64,000 nucleotides of DNA, from assembly GCA_002499545.1 (NCBI GenBank), contig DAME01000003.1, positions 67,644 to 131,643 of the forward strand, written 5' to 3'. The translations under genes were made by a program, and so were the position numbers. Positions 26,106 to 34,817 of this stretch are shown piece by piece (the stretch's first letter is position 1; the number at the start of each line of letters is the position of its first letter). The DNA is from Euryarchaeota archaeon UBA88 (GTDB taxonomy: Archaea > Thermoplasmatota > Poseidoniia > Poseidoniales > Poseidoniaceae). The notes under the pieces were generated by a model. That model searched no databases. It saw nothing but the letters and a program-made list of their open reading frames with translations, and was not told the origin of the DNA.

Positions 26106-27059
26106 ATGGTGGGTTCGATGTCTATGTTCATGGACCTACCAAGTGGACGAATTCTAGTCACTGGAGCATTAGGTCAAATTGGGACTGAACTGGTTGAAGC
26201 ACTGCGGCAAAAACATGGACCTGAGGCAGTTATAGCCACTGATCTTCGAAAAGCAGAAGGCTGTCAAATTCTTGATGTAATGAATACTGATGAAATCAAG
26301 AAAGTGATGGTCGAACAGCACATTACAGAAATCTATCACTTGGCGGCATTGCTGTCGGCTACTGGAGAAAAAAACCCACACTTGTGCTGGGACATCAACG
26401 TTACGGGATTAGAAAATATGATTGCTGCTGCTAAAGAGCACGGAGCAAGATTGTTTTCCCCATCGTCAATTGCTGTTTTTGGCCCAGATTGTCCGAAGGT
26501 TGCACCACAAATCACTCCCCTGAACCCCACCACGATTTATGGAAAAACCAAGGTGGTTGGCGAACAATTAGCAGTGAGTTCAGGAATTGACATGAGAGGA
26601 ATTCGATATCCAGGTCTCATCTCATACAAAGCCCCTGCCGGTGGCGGAACAACGGATTATGCGGTAGAAATTTTTCACAATGCTCTCGAAAATGGACATT
26701 ACGACTGTTTTGTTCGCGAGGACACAAAATTGCCTATGATGTACATGGACGATGCAATACGGGCTACTATCGAATTAATGGATATCCCTTTTGAAAGATT
26801 AAGTGATTCAAGGGGTGGATATAATATCGCCGGATGTTCGTTTACTGCAGGAGAATTAGTACGAAGTATTCAACGCCATTTACCAGATTTCACCTGCACG
26901 TTCAATCCAGATATTCGACAGCAGTATGCAGATTCTTGGCCAGAAGAAATCGACGATGGAATTGCAATGAACGAATGGAGATGGAGTCCACGATTCAATC
27001 TCGATCGAATCGTAGATGAAATGATTACCAATCTCGAGTCCCGAAAAAATCGTAGTTGA
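26106..27059 (+). CDS. L-threonine 3-dehydrogenase, SDR/epimerase type
   Basis: A 317-residue extended short-chain dehydrogenase, likely oxidising L-threonine to 2-amino-3-ketobutyrate with NAD. The cofactor turn VTGALGQIGTELVEAL is near residue 19. Family-specific segments follow: KNPHLCWDINVTGLENM, FSPSSIAVFGPD, the catalytic YGKTK with Tyr and Lys, RYPGLISYKAPAGGGTTDYA and LPMMYMDDAIRATIEL. These match the SDR-type threonine dehydrogenases of Thermoplasmata and Bacteroidetes rather than the zinc alcohol-dehydrogenase type. The gene is visibly richer in A and T than its neighbours, which hints at recent transfer or weak codon selection. No KBL ligase gene lies beside it. Starts at 26106, 26118 or 26124 are all possible. 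Confidence 0.88.
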   Translation: MVGSMSMFMDLPSGRILVTGALGQIGTELVEALRQKHGPEAVIATDLRKAEGCQILDVMNTDEIKKVMVEQHITEIYHLAALLSATGEKNPHLCWDINVTGLENMIAAAKEHGARLFSPSSIAVFGPDCPKVAPQITPLNPTTIYGKTKVVGEQLAVSSGIDMRGIRYPGLISYKAPAGGGTTDYAVEIFHNALENGHYDCFVREDTKLPMMYMDDAIRATIELMDIPFERLSDSRGGYNIAGCSFTAGELVRSIQRHLPDFTCTFNPDIRQQYADSWPEEIDDGIAMNEWRWSPRFNLDRIVDEMITNLESRKNRS

Positions 27060-27061
27060 TT

Positions 27062-28639
27062 TCAACCGTTGATGCCGACCCACTTGTAGCGCCGTGCACC
27101 TTCATCAACACCTTCATCTCCGATTTCAACCAGCGCAAATTCACCTTGTGGCGTAACAACGCTGTCGTCTTGAAGGCCCTTGTGGAGGTTCTCATAGGTG
27201 ACATGGTCAATAGCAATACGTCCAGCTAGACGCTCAAACAAATGCCAGCGAGAAACGACTTCTCTCCAACGTGGACTCACTTTGCCCTCGAACACCTTGG
27301 CTTTTGCTCCAGAACCATATCCGCAAAGTCCAAACAAGGCATTGTCGAGATTGCAGTTTTCTTCCAAATCAGATTCGAACGTTGACATCAAGGCGAGGAA
27401 AATCGAACCGGTGTATTGGTTTCCAATCAAACTGCTCGCACGCTGTCCTTTTTCGATGCGACTGGCGTGGAAATCAATGTACTCAGGTGTCTTTGAGATA
27501 GCTCGTCGATAGCCGTCCATGGCTTTCTCCCAGATCTCGATGATTTGGGGGTCGTCTGAGTTGTGCTCTTCAGGCATTGGACCGAGTTGCTCTGCGATTG
27601 ATTGCCAAATTTCGGTATCCTGCCGGTCGTGCCTAAAGATGTCGGGGAACATACGCTTTGCTTGGAAGGCATAGGGGAGATGCATGATAATTCGAGACCA
27701 TTGTTCAGTGAACCTCTCATCGTTTTCATGGGAATATCGACCCTGTTTTTCGGCCTTCTTGGAAAAATTATGGAATGCCTGTCGGACTGCATCTTGGTAG
27801 CATCGGTTTGAGAATTGTCCGTCGAAGATTGGGTCGTCACGATGAACGCTCACTTTCTCTTCACCATGAGCAAAAATACCGAGTTTGCGAACAGTCGATT
27901 CTGGAAGGTGCCGGATCATGCGCTCAATCAAGCCCTTTTTCATCGTTTGACCGGTTTCTTGGGCAAGCTGTAGCACGTTTGAGATTACAGATCGAATACT
28001 GACTTCTCGTCGTGGTTTGAAGAAATCATGGACGGGTGTCGTTGAAACACCGATACAGTCTGGTATTTCGAGCAAGCGTGGGTTTCGGCGAATCAACAAA
28101 GCGCCACCACCGGCTCCTTGCGTGTATTCTCCAGACGATTCAAGTGCATACTTGGCGTTGTCTGAAAAAATGACAATACCTGTCCGCTCATCGGATTCAG
28201 TGGAGCGAGCGACCCAGTCGAGGGTTGTGTGAAGAGCGTCAACCGCTCCAATACAGGCAAACGTCATGTCAACTACGTCACAATTTCTAAAACAGTCTGC
28301 ACCAAATCGTTCTGAATAACGTTGAGTGAGCATATCGACAATGTAGGTCGCAGTCGGCTTCGCGCCGTCAAGGGCTGATTCTGTACCGAGATACATTCGT
28401 CCAATCGTGTTTGGGTCAAGGCCGTTGCGATCGATGATTTGCATGACGGCCATAGCACCCATTGTGGCGGTGTCTTCGTGCACGTCAGGAATCGCCATCG
28501 CTTCAAGGCCCAAGCCCTTGTTCAGCTTACCAAAATCTGCACCTCGCAGTTCTGCAAAATCCTTCATGTCCATGTAAAGACGAGGGAAATGAATTGCAAT
28601 ATCATCGATACCGACAGTCGCTTCACCGTTGTCACTCAT
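27062..28639 (-). CDS. Hydroxymethylglutaryl-CoA synthase, long form
   Basis: A 525-residue thiolase-fold enzyme that condenses acetyl-CoA and acetoacetyl-CoA to HMG-CoA, the entry to the mevalonate pathway and so to archaeal isoprenoid lipids. The nucleophile is Cys129 in DMTFACIGAVDAL. A second part ends with SLIGNQYTGSIFLALMS and CGYGSGAKAKVF, as in other HMG-CoA synthases. At 525 residues it is much longer than the roughly 350-residue archaeal type and nearer the bacterial/eukaryotic form, with an insert about residues 290-390. I chose ATG 28639 (MSDNGEA) because the extra 20 residues from 28699 are unlike protein. It is convergent with the threonine dehydrogenase. Confidence 0.87.
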   Translation of the reverse strand: MSDNGEATVGIDDIAIHFPRLYMDMKDFAELRGADFGKLNKGLGLEAMAIPDVHEDTATMGAMAVMQIIDRNGLDPNTIGRMYLGTESALDGAKPTATYIVDMLTQRYSERFGADCFRNCDVVDMTFACIGAVDALHTTLDWVARSTESDERTGIVIFSDNAKYALESSGEYTQGAGGGALLIRRNPRLLEIPDCIGVSTTPVHDFFKPRREVSIRSVISNVLQLAQETGQTMKKGLIERMIRHLPESTVRKLGIFAHGEEKVSVHRDDPIFDGQFSNRCYQDAVRQAFHNFSKKAEKQGRYSHENDERFTEQWSRIIMHLPYAFQAKRMFPDIFRHDRQDTEIWQSIAEQLGPMPEEHNSDDPQIIEIWEKAMDGYRRAISKTPEYIDFHASRIEKGQRASSLIGNQYTGSIFLALMSTFESDLEENCNLDNALFGLCGYGSGAKAKVFEGKVSPRWREVVSRWHLFERLAGRIAIDHVTYENLHKGLQDDSVVTPQGEFALVEIGDEGVDEGARRYKWVGING

Positions 28640-28711
28640 CAACACTACTCGTATCGGCCCCCTATTTGAAAGAGCATCATGAAAAAAAAAACAATTCATC
28701 GTTTCAGAACA

Positions 28712-30301
28712 TTAATCCATTTCTGGGACCTCTGCCATTGCTGGGTCTTGCCGTGCCCAAAGAACATCATCGATTCTCAGTATTGAAATTGCAGCCTCGG
28801 TAGCACCTGCAATTGACTGGAAGGCGATCCCATACGGTTCCAAAACGCCGCTTTCGACCATGTTAGATGGATTGCGAGCAAGTACATTCAATCCTATTTG
28901 GTCTGCATCTGCTCCGCCGTTTGATTGAGCAGCAACAAGTTTCAGCAAGGTATCAATCGGGTCAAGTCCGGCGTTTTCGGCAAGAACTCGCGGAATGACT
29001 TCTAGTGCGTCGGCAAATGCCTCTGCTCCGAGTTGTTCGCGACCTGGAATTGATTCAGCAAAACGGCGAAGTCGTCGAGCAAGCGCAACGTGCGTTGCCC
29101 CACCGCCAGGTAATAATCGGTCGTCTTCGACCAATCGGCACGCTACTCCAAGTGCATCTGCAAAACTTCTCTCGACTTCTCCAACAATTGTTTCAGTGCT
29201 TCCACACGCAATGAGTGTCGCACCGCCTTCTTCTGTCTCAACAATCCAATGAACGACACCTGCCCAATTCTCGTTTTTACTCGAGATGAATGCGCCCAAA
29301 TCTTTCGAAGTAGAGCGTTGAACATCGTGAACTAGAGTAGCGCCACAGCCACGAGCAAGTAAATCGAGGTCGGAGCGGGCAACGCGACGGAAGGCTTGGA
29401 TACCGGCTTCGTTCAAGAGTACTCGGGCTTCATCATCGACACCCTCTTTGCATGCAAGAAGAGACACACCCAGAGATTTGATATGCTCCACCTGTTGCTG
29501 GAGAAGTTCGATTTCCTTCTTACGGAACGAATCAAGCACCCCGGTTGAGGTAACATTGATTTTCATGTCGCTCATTAGTGCCCTTCGTTCGATTCCTCCA
29601 TCAATCAACAGGATTTTTCCAGACCCGATGCTGCGCGGCATTTCTTGATGTATTCGATTTTTAGCTAAAACCAAGCCAGTAACAAGACGGGTATCTTGGA
29701 TACTTCCGCCCGCTTGAGGCAAAACTTTCACTCGTGTCGGGTCGGCTGAAGTACCCGATGCATCGTCAAAGCGAACAGCTTGTGCAGCATCCAGAGCAAG
29801 CGTTGCCAGAAGAGACTGCATCGCTTCATGCCCCTTTCCAGATAATGAGGTCTTGGTTGCCTGAAGCAGTTGTTCCCTTGAAGAATTCAATGCCAGGCTA
29901 CCAAGGAGTTCTCGAACGTGTTCTTCTGCCATACGAAAGCCACGAGCGATGATAGCTGGATGAACACCTTGGGTGACCAAATGCCACGAATTTTGAAGCA
30001 TTTCTGCTGACAGTAAAACGGTCGAAGTGGTCCCGTCACGAGCAATTTTATCTTGAATCGACGAGGCGTTGATCATCATTCTGGCAACTGGATGTTCGAC
30101 CTTCGCAGATTCAAGAACTGTTACACCATCGTTTGTGACCAGTGTACGGCCGTCATCATCGATGAGAAGTTTATCCAAGCCCGACGGTCCAAGTGTTGAG
30201 CGTACAGCACTGGCCAAAGCCATGGCTGCTTGGATGTTATTCTGAAGGGCAGAGCGACCCGTGGTACGCTCGGTATCCCTGAGAAGTGGAACATCGCTCA
30301 T
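28712..30301 (-). CDS. Group II chaperonin (thermosome) subunit, divergent
   Basis: A 529-residue subunit of the archaeal ATP-driven folding chamber. The ATP-site motifs are recognisable: TLGPSGLDKLLIDD, LVTNDGVTVLESAKVEHPVA, DGTTSTVLLSAEML, and LLPGGGATHVALARRLR. Several are altered. The usual VGDGTTT is ARDGTTS, so the Gly before the Asp is Arg. GGGAPE is GGGATH. The Asp in ADALGVA, at the position used for ATP hydrolysis, is kept. It looks like a divergent paralogue, perhaps one of several subunit types. It ends EVPEMD rather than in a Gly/Met-rich tail. Start at ATG 30301 (MSDVPLL). It follows dnaK by 50 bp on the same strand. Confidence 0.88.
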   Translation of the reverse strand: MSDVPLLRDTERTTGRSALQNNIQAAMALASAVRSTLGPSGLDKLLIDDDGRTLVTNDGVTVLESAKVEHPVARMMINASSIQDKIARDGTTSTVLLSAEMLQNSWHLVTQGVHPAIIARGFRMAEEHVRELLGSLALNSSREQLLQATKTSLSGKGHEAMQSLLATLALDAAQAVRFDDASGTSADPTRVKVLPQAGGSIQDTRLVTGLVLAKNRIHQEMPRSIGSGKILLIDGGIERRALMSDMKINVTSTGVLDSFRKKEIELLQQQVEHIKSLGVSLLACKEGVDDEARVLLNEAGIQAFRRVARSDLDLLARGCGATLVHDVQRSTSKDLGAFISSKNENWAGVVHWIVETEEGGATLIACGSTETIVGEVERSFADALGVACRLVEDDRLLPGGGATHVALARRLRRFAESIPGREQLGAEAFADALEVIPRVLAENAGLDPIDTLLKLVAAQSNGGADADQIGLNVLARNPSNMVESGVLEPYGIAFQSIAGATEAAISILRIDDVLWARQDPAMAEVPEMD

Positions 30302-30322
30302 AGCATGTCCACCAATCACTTC

Positions 30323-30342
30323 GCCATAAGTTCAACTATGGC
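30323..30342. repeat. Inverted repeat between dnaK and chaperonin genes
   Basis: Perfect 6-bp arms GCCATA (30323-30328) and TATGGC (30337-30342) with an 8-base loop. It sits in the 50-bp gap after the dnaK stop and 21 bp before the chaperonin start. It may be an operator or RNA hairpin controlling the downstream gene; no U-run follows. Confidence 0.4.
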
Positions 30343-30351
30343 AGACAGTGC

Positions 30352-32244
30352 TCAATCTTCGTCATCTTCAACGACTTCAAAGTCAGCGTCGACGACATCG
30401 TCGCCTCCAACTTCAATGTCCCCGTCTTCAGATGATCCGTCTTGTTCTGCCATTTCGGCAGCGGCCGCTTCGTAGAGCTTAGCAGAAACTGCATGCATGG
30501 ATTCTTCGATTTCCTTGACCTTTGCTTGGATTGCAGCGTCGTCAATTTCATCGATGTCAAGAGGCTTACCATCATCGTCTTGAACCATCTTTTCAAGTTC
30601 ATCGAGGAAGGCCTTCACAGGGTCAACATCAGCATCATCGAGTTTGTCTGCCGATTCGTCAAGGGTTCGACGAGTTTGGTAGACCACTTGGTCTGCCATG
30701 TTTCGCAATTCTACCTTTGCTTTGCGAAGTTGGTCTTCTTCGGCAAACTTTTCGGCTTCAGCAATCTTTGCTTGGATTTCGTCTTCGGAAAGCGAGGTTT
30801 GTGACTCAATCTTGACCGATTGCTCGGTTCCAGTCCCCATGTCCTTAGCACTCACATTGACGATGCCGTTTGCATCGATGTCGAAGGTGACTTCGATTTG
30901 TGGTACGCCCCGTGGTGCTGCAGGAATTCCCATCAAAGTGAATTCACCTAGCGTTACGTTGTCCTTGGCGAAATTACGTTCTCCTTGAAGCACGTGGATG
31001 GTGACTGCAGGTTGATTGTCGCTCGCAGTTGAATAGATTTCAGAACGGCGAGCAGGGATAGTCGTGTTGCGCTCAATCATGGTCGTCATGACACCTCCGA
31101 GGGTCTCAATCCCGAGTGTCAACGGTGTGACGTCGAGCAGGAGGATGTCTGAAACACCCTCGTCGCCGGCGATGATTCCTGCTTGAAGTGCGGCGCCCAT
31201 TGCCACTGCTTCGTCAGGATTGATGCCCTTGTAAGGTGCCTTACCAGCTTCCTTCTCAACGGCTTCTTGCACGGCAGGAACGCGAGTTGAACCACCGACT
31301 AAGATAACTTTGTCGACATCGCCTTTCTTGACACCAGCATCTTTCATTGCTTGGCGCGTCGGGCCCATGGTCGCTTCGATGAGTTTCGAAATCAGGTCTT
31401 CGAACTTTGCACGGCTTAGTGTCATGTCCATGTGCTCCGGTTGACCGTCCCGCATTGTAATGAACGGGAGGTTGATTTGGGTTTGTTGCGTTCCAGAAAG
31501 TTCGATCTTGGCCTTTTCAGCAGCTTCCTTGAGACGAGACATGGCTTGTGCGTCCTTGGATAGATCAATGCCCGTATCACGCTTAAACTCCGAGACCATC
31601 CAATCAATGACGTGGTCGTCGAAATCATCGCCACCCAGTTTGTTGTTACCTGCGGTTGCCTTTACTTCGATTTGGGGTTGGCCATCGACCTGGTAGATTT
31701 CAAGAACGGATACGTCAAACGTTCCGCCACCTAAATCGTACACGAGAATTGTTTGGTCTTCGCCCTTATCAACGCCGTATGCGAGTGCAGCAGCAGTCGG
31801 TTCGTTGATGATTCGGAGAACTTCCAAACCGGCAATTCGTCCAGCGTCCTTGGTTGCAGTTCGTTGGGCGTCAGTGAAATAGGCAGGACAGGTGATGACC
31901 GCTTGCTTCACTTCATGGCCGAGGTAAGCCTCTGCATCAGCTTTCAGCTTTTGCAGAATGAATGCCGAAATTTCTTGAGGCGTGTAATTGGTTCCATCAA
32001 TTTCCGTGTTCCAATCAGTTCCCATGTGGCGCTTGACAGAAAGCATTGTTCGGTCGGTATTGGTGACGGCTTGACGTTTTGCCGTGACACCAATCATTCG
32101 TTCGCTGCCGTCTTTGGCAAATGCCACAACGGAAGGGGTCGTTCGTGCGCCTTCTGCATTGGCAATAACAACGGGTTCTCCGTTTTCTATCGTCGCCACA
32201 CAGCTGTTTGTTGTTCCTAGATCTATTCCGATTACTTTACTCAT
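30352..32244 (-). CDS. dnaK: Hsp70 chaperone DnaK
   Basis: A 630-residue Hsp70. It binds exposed hydrophobic peptides in an ATP-driven cycle. The ATPase domain begins [17 protein letters not shown], with [12 protein letters not shown] and [13 protein letters not shown] as phosphate and adenosine motifs. The linker region [16 protein letters not shown] leads into the substrate-binding domain, and an acidic tail [12 protein letters not shown] ends it. Start ATG 32244 fits the family; the frame continues five codons up. DnaK is patchy in archaea and regarded as acquired from bacteria. No grpE or dnaJ is found in this window, so its partners must lie elsewhere. Confidence 0.98.
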   Translation of the reverse strand: MSKVIGIDLGTTNSCVATIENGEPVVIANAEGARTTPSVVAFAKDGSERMIGVTAKRQAVTNTDRTMLSVKRHMGTDWNTEIDGTNYTPQEISAFILQKLKADAEAYLGHEVKQAVITCPAYFTDAQRTATKDAGRIAGLEVLRIINEPTAAALAYGVDKGEDQTILVYDLGGGTFDVSVLEIYQVDGQPQIEVKATAGNNKLGGDDFDDHVIDWMVSEFKRDTGIDLSKDAQAMSRLKEAAEKAKIELSGTQQTQINLPFITMRDGQPEHMDMTLSRAKFEDLISKLIEATMGPTRQAMKDAGVKKGDVDKVILVGGSTRVPAVQEAVEKEAGKAPYKGINPDEAVAMGAALQAGIIAGDEGVSDILLLDVTPLTLGIETLGGVMTTMIERNTTIPARRSEIYSTASDNQPAVTIHVLQGERNFAKDNVTLGEFTLMGIPAAPRGVPQIEVTFDIDANGIVNVSAKDMGTGTEQSVKIESQTSLSEDEIQAKIAEAEKFAEEDQLRKAKVELRNMADQVVYQTRRTLDESADKLDDADVDPVKAFLDELEKMVQDDDGKPLDIDEIDDAAIQAKVKEIEESMHAVSAKLYEAAAAEMAEQDGSSEDGDIEVGGDDVVDADFEVVEDDED

Positions 32245-32265
32245 TTTTTTCACTTCCATATTTTA

Positions 32266-32982
32266 TCAAAAGATGGGGATTCCACCATCGTCTTCATCAT
32301 CGTCACTTGAATCATCTCCAACTTCAATGTGAACATCTGTTGAGGGGAGGGGGGTGTCATCGCCTTCGTCTTCGTCGGTTGAAGCTGTTTCTACTGCTGA
32401 GCCTTGAGGAGTCAACTTGAGCGTGATGTCAAGAATACCATTGTTCAGGCTCCAATCGACAACATCGTCACAGGGATGAGGGAGTTCGACTCGAGCCAGA
32501 GGAGAAGATTGTGTCTGCTTCATGATTTCAAGTTGATTTCCATCCTTCACTAGAGAGAGTTCGACTTCGCTTTCTTCAACATCGCCTTTGAGAGTGAAAT
32601 CGATGGTCACAGCCATGTTCCATCCGTCGAGATAAATGTCATCAGTTGGAAGTTTCATCACTTCGTCAGAAGAATCGCTAAGTTCTGGTGCATTGACTTC
32701 GATTGGATTTGCATCGACCTGGATGTCCATACCAAAATTTTGGAGAATGTCTTCAATCGACTTTCCTTTTTCAAACATCTTTCCGATTTGTGAGAGGTCG
32801 AAGTTGAAGTTTACGTCGCCCTTAGCAATTTTTTCAGCATCGAGGCCGAGACTTTCAAATTGCGAACGAAACTGTTCCATTAGAGCACGTATTTGCTTCT
32901 TATCGAGATTCATACCCATGTTTCGAAACATTTCAGCGAGCTGCTCAATTAATTTTTCTTCCCAATCGTCTTTATTTGACAT
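32266..32982 (-). CDS. Hsp20/alpha-crystallin-like protein upstream of dnaK
   Basis: A 238-residue acidic protein. Residues about 1-110 are helical and charged (WEEKLIEQLAEMFRNMGMNL). Residues about 115-190 form a beta-rich domain like Hsp20/CS: YLDGWNMAVTIDFTLKG, VELSLVKDGNQLEI, ARVELPHPCDDVVDWSLNNG, ILDITLKL, where the NGILDITL ending matches the Hsp20 signature. The tail is almost all Asp, Glu and Ser. Small heat-shock proteins hold unfolded clients for Hsp70, which agrees with dnaK starting 21 bp downstream. A TATA-like GATATAG near 33035 on the minus strand lies about 50 nt from its start and may drive the pair. Confidence 0.7.
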   Translation of the reverse strand: MSNKDDWEEKLIEQLAEMFRNMGMNLDKKQIRALMEQFRSQFESLGLDAEKIAKGDVNFNFDLSQIGKMFEKGKSIEDILQNFGMDIQVDANPIEVNAPELSDSSDEVMKLPTDDIYLDGWNMAVTIDFTLKGDVEESEVELSLVKDGNQLEIMKQTQSSPLARVELPHPCDDVVDWSLNNGILDITLKLTPQGSAVETASTDEDEGDDTPLPSTDVHIEVGDDSSDDDEDDGGIPIF

Positions 32983-33143
32983 TGCAAATCCCCACTACTG
33001 AACCATCGGTTACATAATGCCGTGGGAGTCACCCTATATCAATGTCACGAAAACACGCTTACCAATCCCACACCCTGTAAGAAAATGGCAACGAGCACCA
33101 ACTTAAGACTCCTTTCAAGTGGTTATGTTGTGGAAAGTCTTTC

Positions 33144-33542
33144 ATGTCAATGCCAACTCCAAGGCACATGACTGAGTTCGTGGAATCGGCTGAATCTGAG
33201 AGCACTACTCGAGTATCAGAAATCGTTGGTGGCCTGTTTGCGGTGTGCTTTGGATTACCGTTCACACTGGTTCCACTCATGCTTGTCCCAATCGCTTTTA
33301 TTGACGCTGAAAACGGCCTGTTCATGCAAATATTTCTGATTGCTTTTTCGTTACCGTTCTTGTTTGCTGGACTTGCTGTTCAGTTTACGGGATTCCAATC
33401 TATTCGCAACGGACTGTTCCCTAAAGCGAAGGAACTTGAACACGTGGTGCAGGATGCGACCAAGGATATCTCCGCTTTTGAGCAAGCCGCACTCCAAGAA
33501 GTCGGCGATGTGGAGAAAGAAAATTTCTGGGATACGGTTTGA
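33144..33542 (+). CDS. Small membrane protein, unknown
   Basis: A 132-residue protein with two hydrophobic segments (about 29-52 and 63-85) joined by a short acidic loop (DAENG), an acidic N-terminus and a charged helical tail ending FWDTV. I do not recognise a family. It is divergent from the Hsp20-like gene and followed 57 bp later by another small membrane protein on the same strand, so the two may be co-expressed. Confidence 0.6.
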   Translation: MSMPTPRHMTEFVESAESESTTRVSEIVGGLFAVCFGLPFTLVPLMLVPIAFIDAENGLFMQIFLIAFSLPFLFAGLAVQFTGFQSIRNGLFPKAKELEHVVQDATKDISAFEQAALQEVGDVEKENFWDTV

Positions 33543-33599
33543 GCATAATCGCCGTGGCCCAATGCATGGTTTCAAAAGCCGAAGCACTGGTTTAGGGCT

Positions 33600-34052
33600 A
33601 TGGAGGAGGTTGACGAAGTTGTTGAAAGCAACGAAAAACCTCTCAAAGCATTGTGGAAGTACATCGCTGGCTCCACTCTTATCGCTTCGATGTGTTGCCT
33701 CCCCTCGGTAGTAATGGTCATGCTGGGCTTGGCTACTGTTTCGACGGGTGCAGCACTGTCCAACACCCTGTATTGGGGTGAAGACGGATACGGCTGGTTT
33801 AGAGAAGGCATGTTGCTGGTTGCTCTACTTTGTTCGGTCATCGGATTGGTGTTCTTCTTTCGAAATCAGGGAATCTGCACATTGGACCAGGCGAAGCGAA
33901 ATCGTCGGAAAATCATCAACACGTCATTACTTGTGATCAGTGTCAGTTATTTGATGTATCTCGTATTCAACTACGTGATTTTAACCGAGCTCGGTATTGC
34001 ACTCGGATTGCCTTGGGAATCAAGCAGGGACAGTTACATGTTCTGGAAATAA
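33600..34052 (+). CDS. Three-helix membrane protein with CCLP motif
   Basis: A 150-residue membrane protein. The first helix contains CCLPSVVMVMLGLATVS, a second helix is LLVALLCSVIGLVFFF, the loop RNQGICTLDQAKRNRRKI carries one more Cys, and a third helix follows. The paired Cys and Pro in the first helix recall MerT/MerF mercury carriers, and I recall similar unnamed archaeal proteins with the CTLD loop. Metal or thiol transport is possible but not shown. Its stop ends one base before the end of the convergent PPTase gene. Confidence 0.65.
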   Translation: MEEVDEVVESNEKPLKALWKYIAGSTLIASMCCLPSVVMVMLGLATVSTGAALSNTLYWGEDGYGWFREGMLLVALLCSVIGLVFFFRNQGICTLDQAKRNRRKIINTSLLVISVSYLMYLVFNYVILTELGIALGLPWESSRDSYMFWK

Positions 34053-34808
34053 TCACACATTCCCTCTGACCGTCTTGCAACCCACGCCCCATTCCTGTTC
34101 CTGCATTGCAGAACGTGTCGCATCGAGTAACTCATCTTCTGCCGAGTATACACGCTCGCTCCCCTTCTTCCAAGCAAGCGCCATTTGAACTCCATCAAAA
34201 CTCCAACTTTTCAATTGAATTTTTGATTTTTCAATTGATATTTCCTCATTTCTCTCTTCAATTGGAATTTTAATTAAGCGAGGGTTGAGATGCATCCCTA
34301 ACTGCATGGCTTTTTGGACAGCTTCTTTCGAAGTCCATAGCTCAATAGCCCGGTCAGAATTAGAACGAAGCCACCGCAACTCCTCCCCCTTAGCCATCAT
34401 GTCAAATGCATTGGCAGCGATACCTCGCTGAGCATCTTCTGCATCAAAACCGACCGACCAGCCATGTTCTGCCAAAGCCACATACGCCCATCCACTGGAA
34501 TGGCATACGCTCATTGCAGGCAAAGGTGAATTAAGCCACACACCAGGTAGATACGAAAGCACTGGAGCCCGCTGTGACGTACGAAGGACTTCAATCGCAG
34601 AGACTTCAAGACCCCATTCTCGCAGTGCTTCACCCAATAGCCAACGCCCACTGAGATGTTCATTCATACGCTTGGCTGTGGCGAAGGTTGCCACTTCATC
34701 AATCTGGGCCAGTCCTACGAGTTCGACCGCGACTGTACGAACACGGGTCCTAAAAAGTCGCATCTGTATTGGAATAGAAAACGGAGGAAACACTTCCTCG
34801 ACTGTCAT
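34053..34808 (-). CDS. Sfp-type 4'-phosphopantetheinyl transferase
   Basis: A 251-residue enzyme that moves phosphopantetheine from CoA onto carrier proteins. The two magnesium/CoA motifs are present: SVGFDAED with Asp122 and Glu124, and WTSKEAVQKA with Lys161, Glu162 and Lys166. Length fits the Sfp/HetI class rather than the 120-residue AcpS class. The ATG lies 9 bp after the synthase stop with GGTGGT between, so it is the last gene of the fabI-synthase operon and its obvious client is the three-carrier region of that synthase. The C-terminal third is unusually AT-rich (34200-34275). Confidence 0.88.
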   Translation of the reverse strand: MTVEEVFPPFSIPIQMRLFRTRVRTVAVELVGLAQIDEVATFATAKRMNEHLSGRWLLGEALREWGLEVSAIEVLRTSQRAPVLSYLPGVWLNSPLPAMSVCHSSGWAYVALAEHGWSVGFDAEDAQRGIAANAFDMMAKGEELRWLRSNSDRAIELWTSKEAVQKAMQLGMHLNPRLIKIPIEERNEEISIEKSKIQLKSWSFDGVQMALAWKKGSERVYSAEDELLDATRSAMQEQEWGVGCKTVRGNV

Positions 34809-34817
34809 AGTACCACC

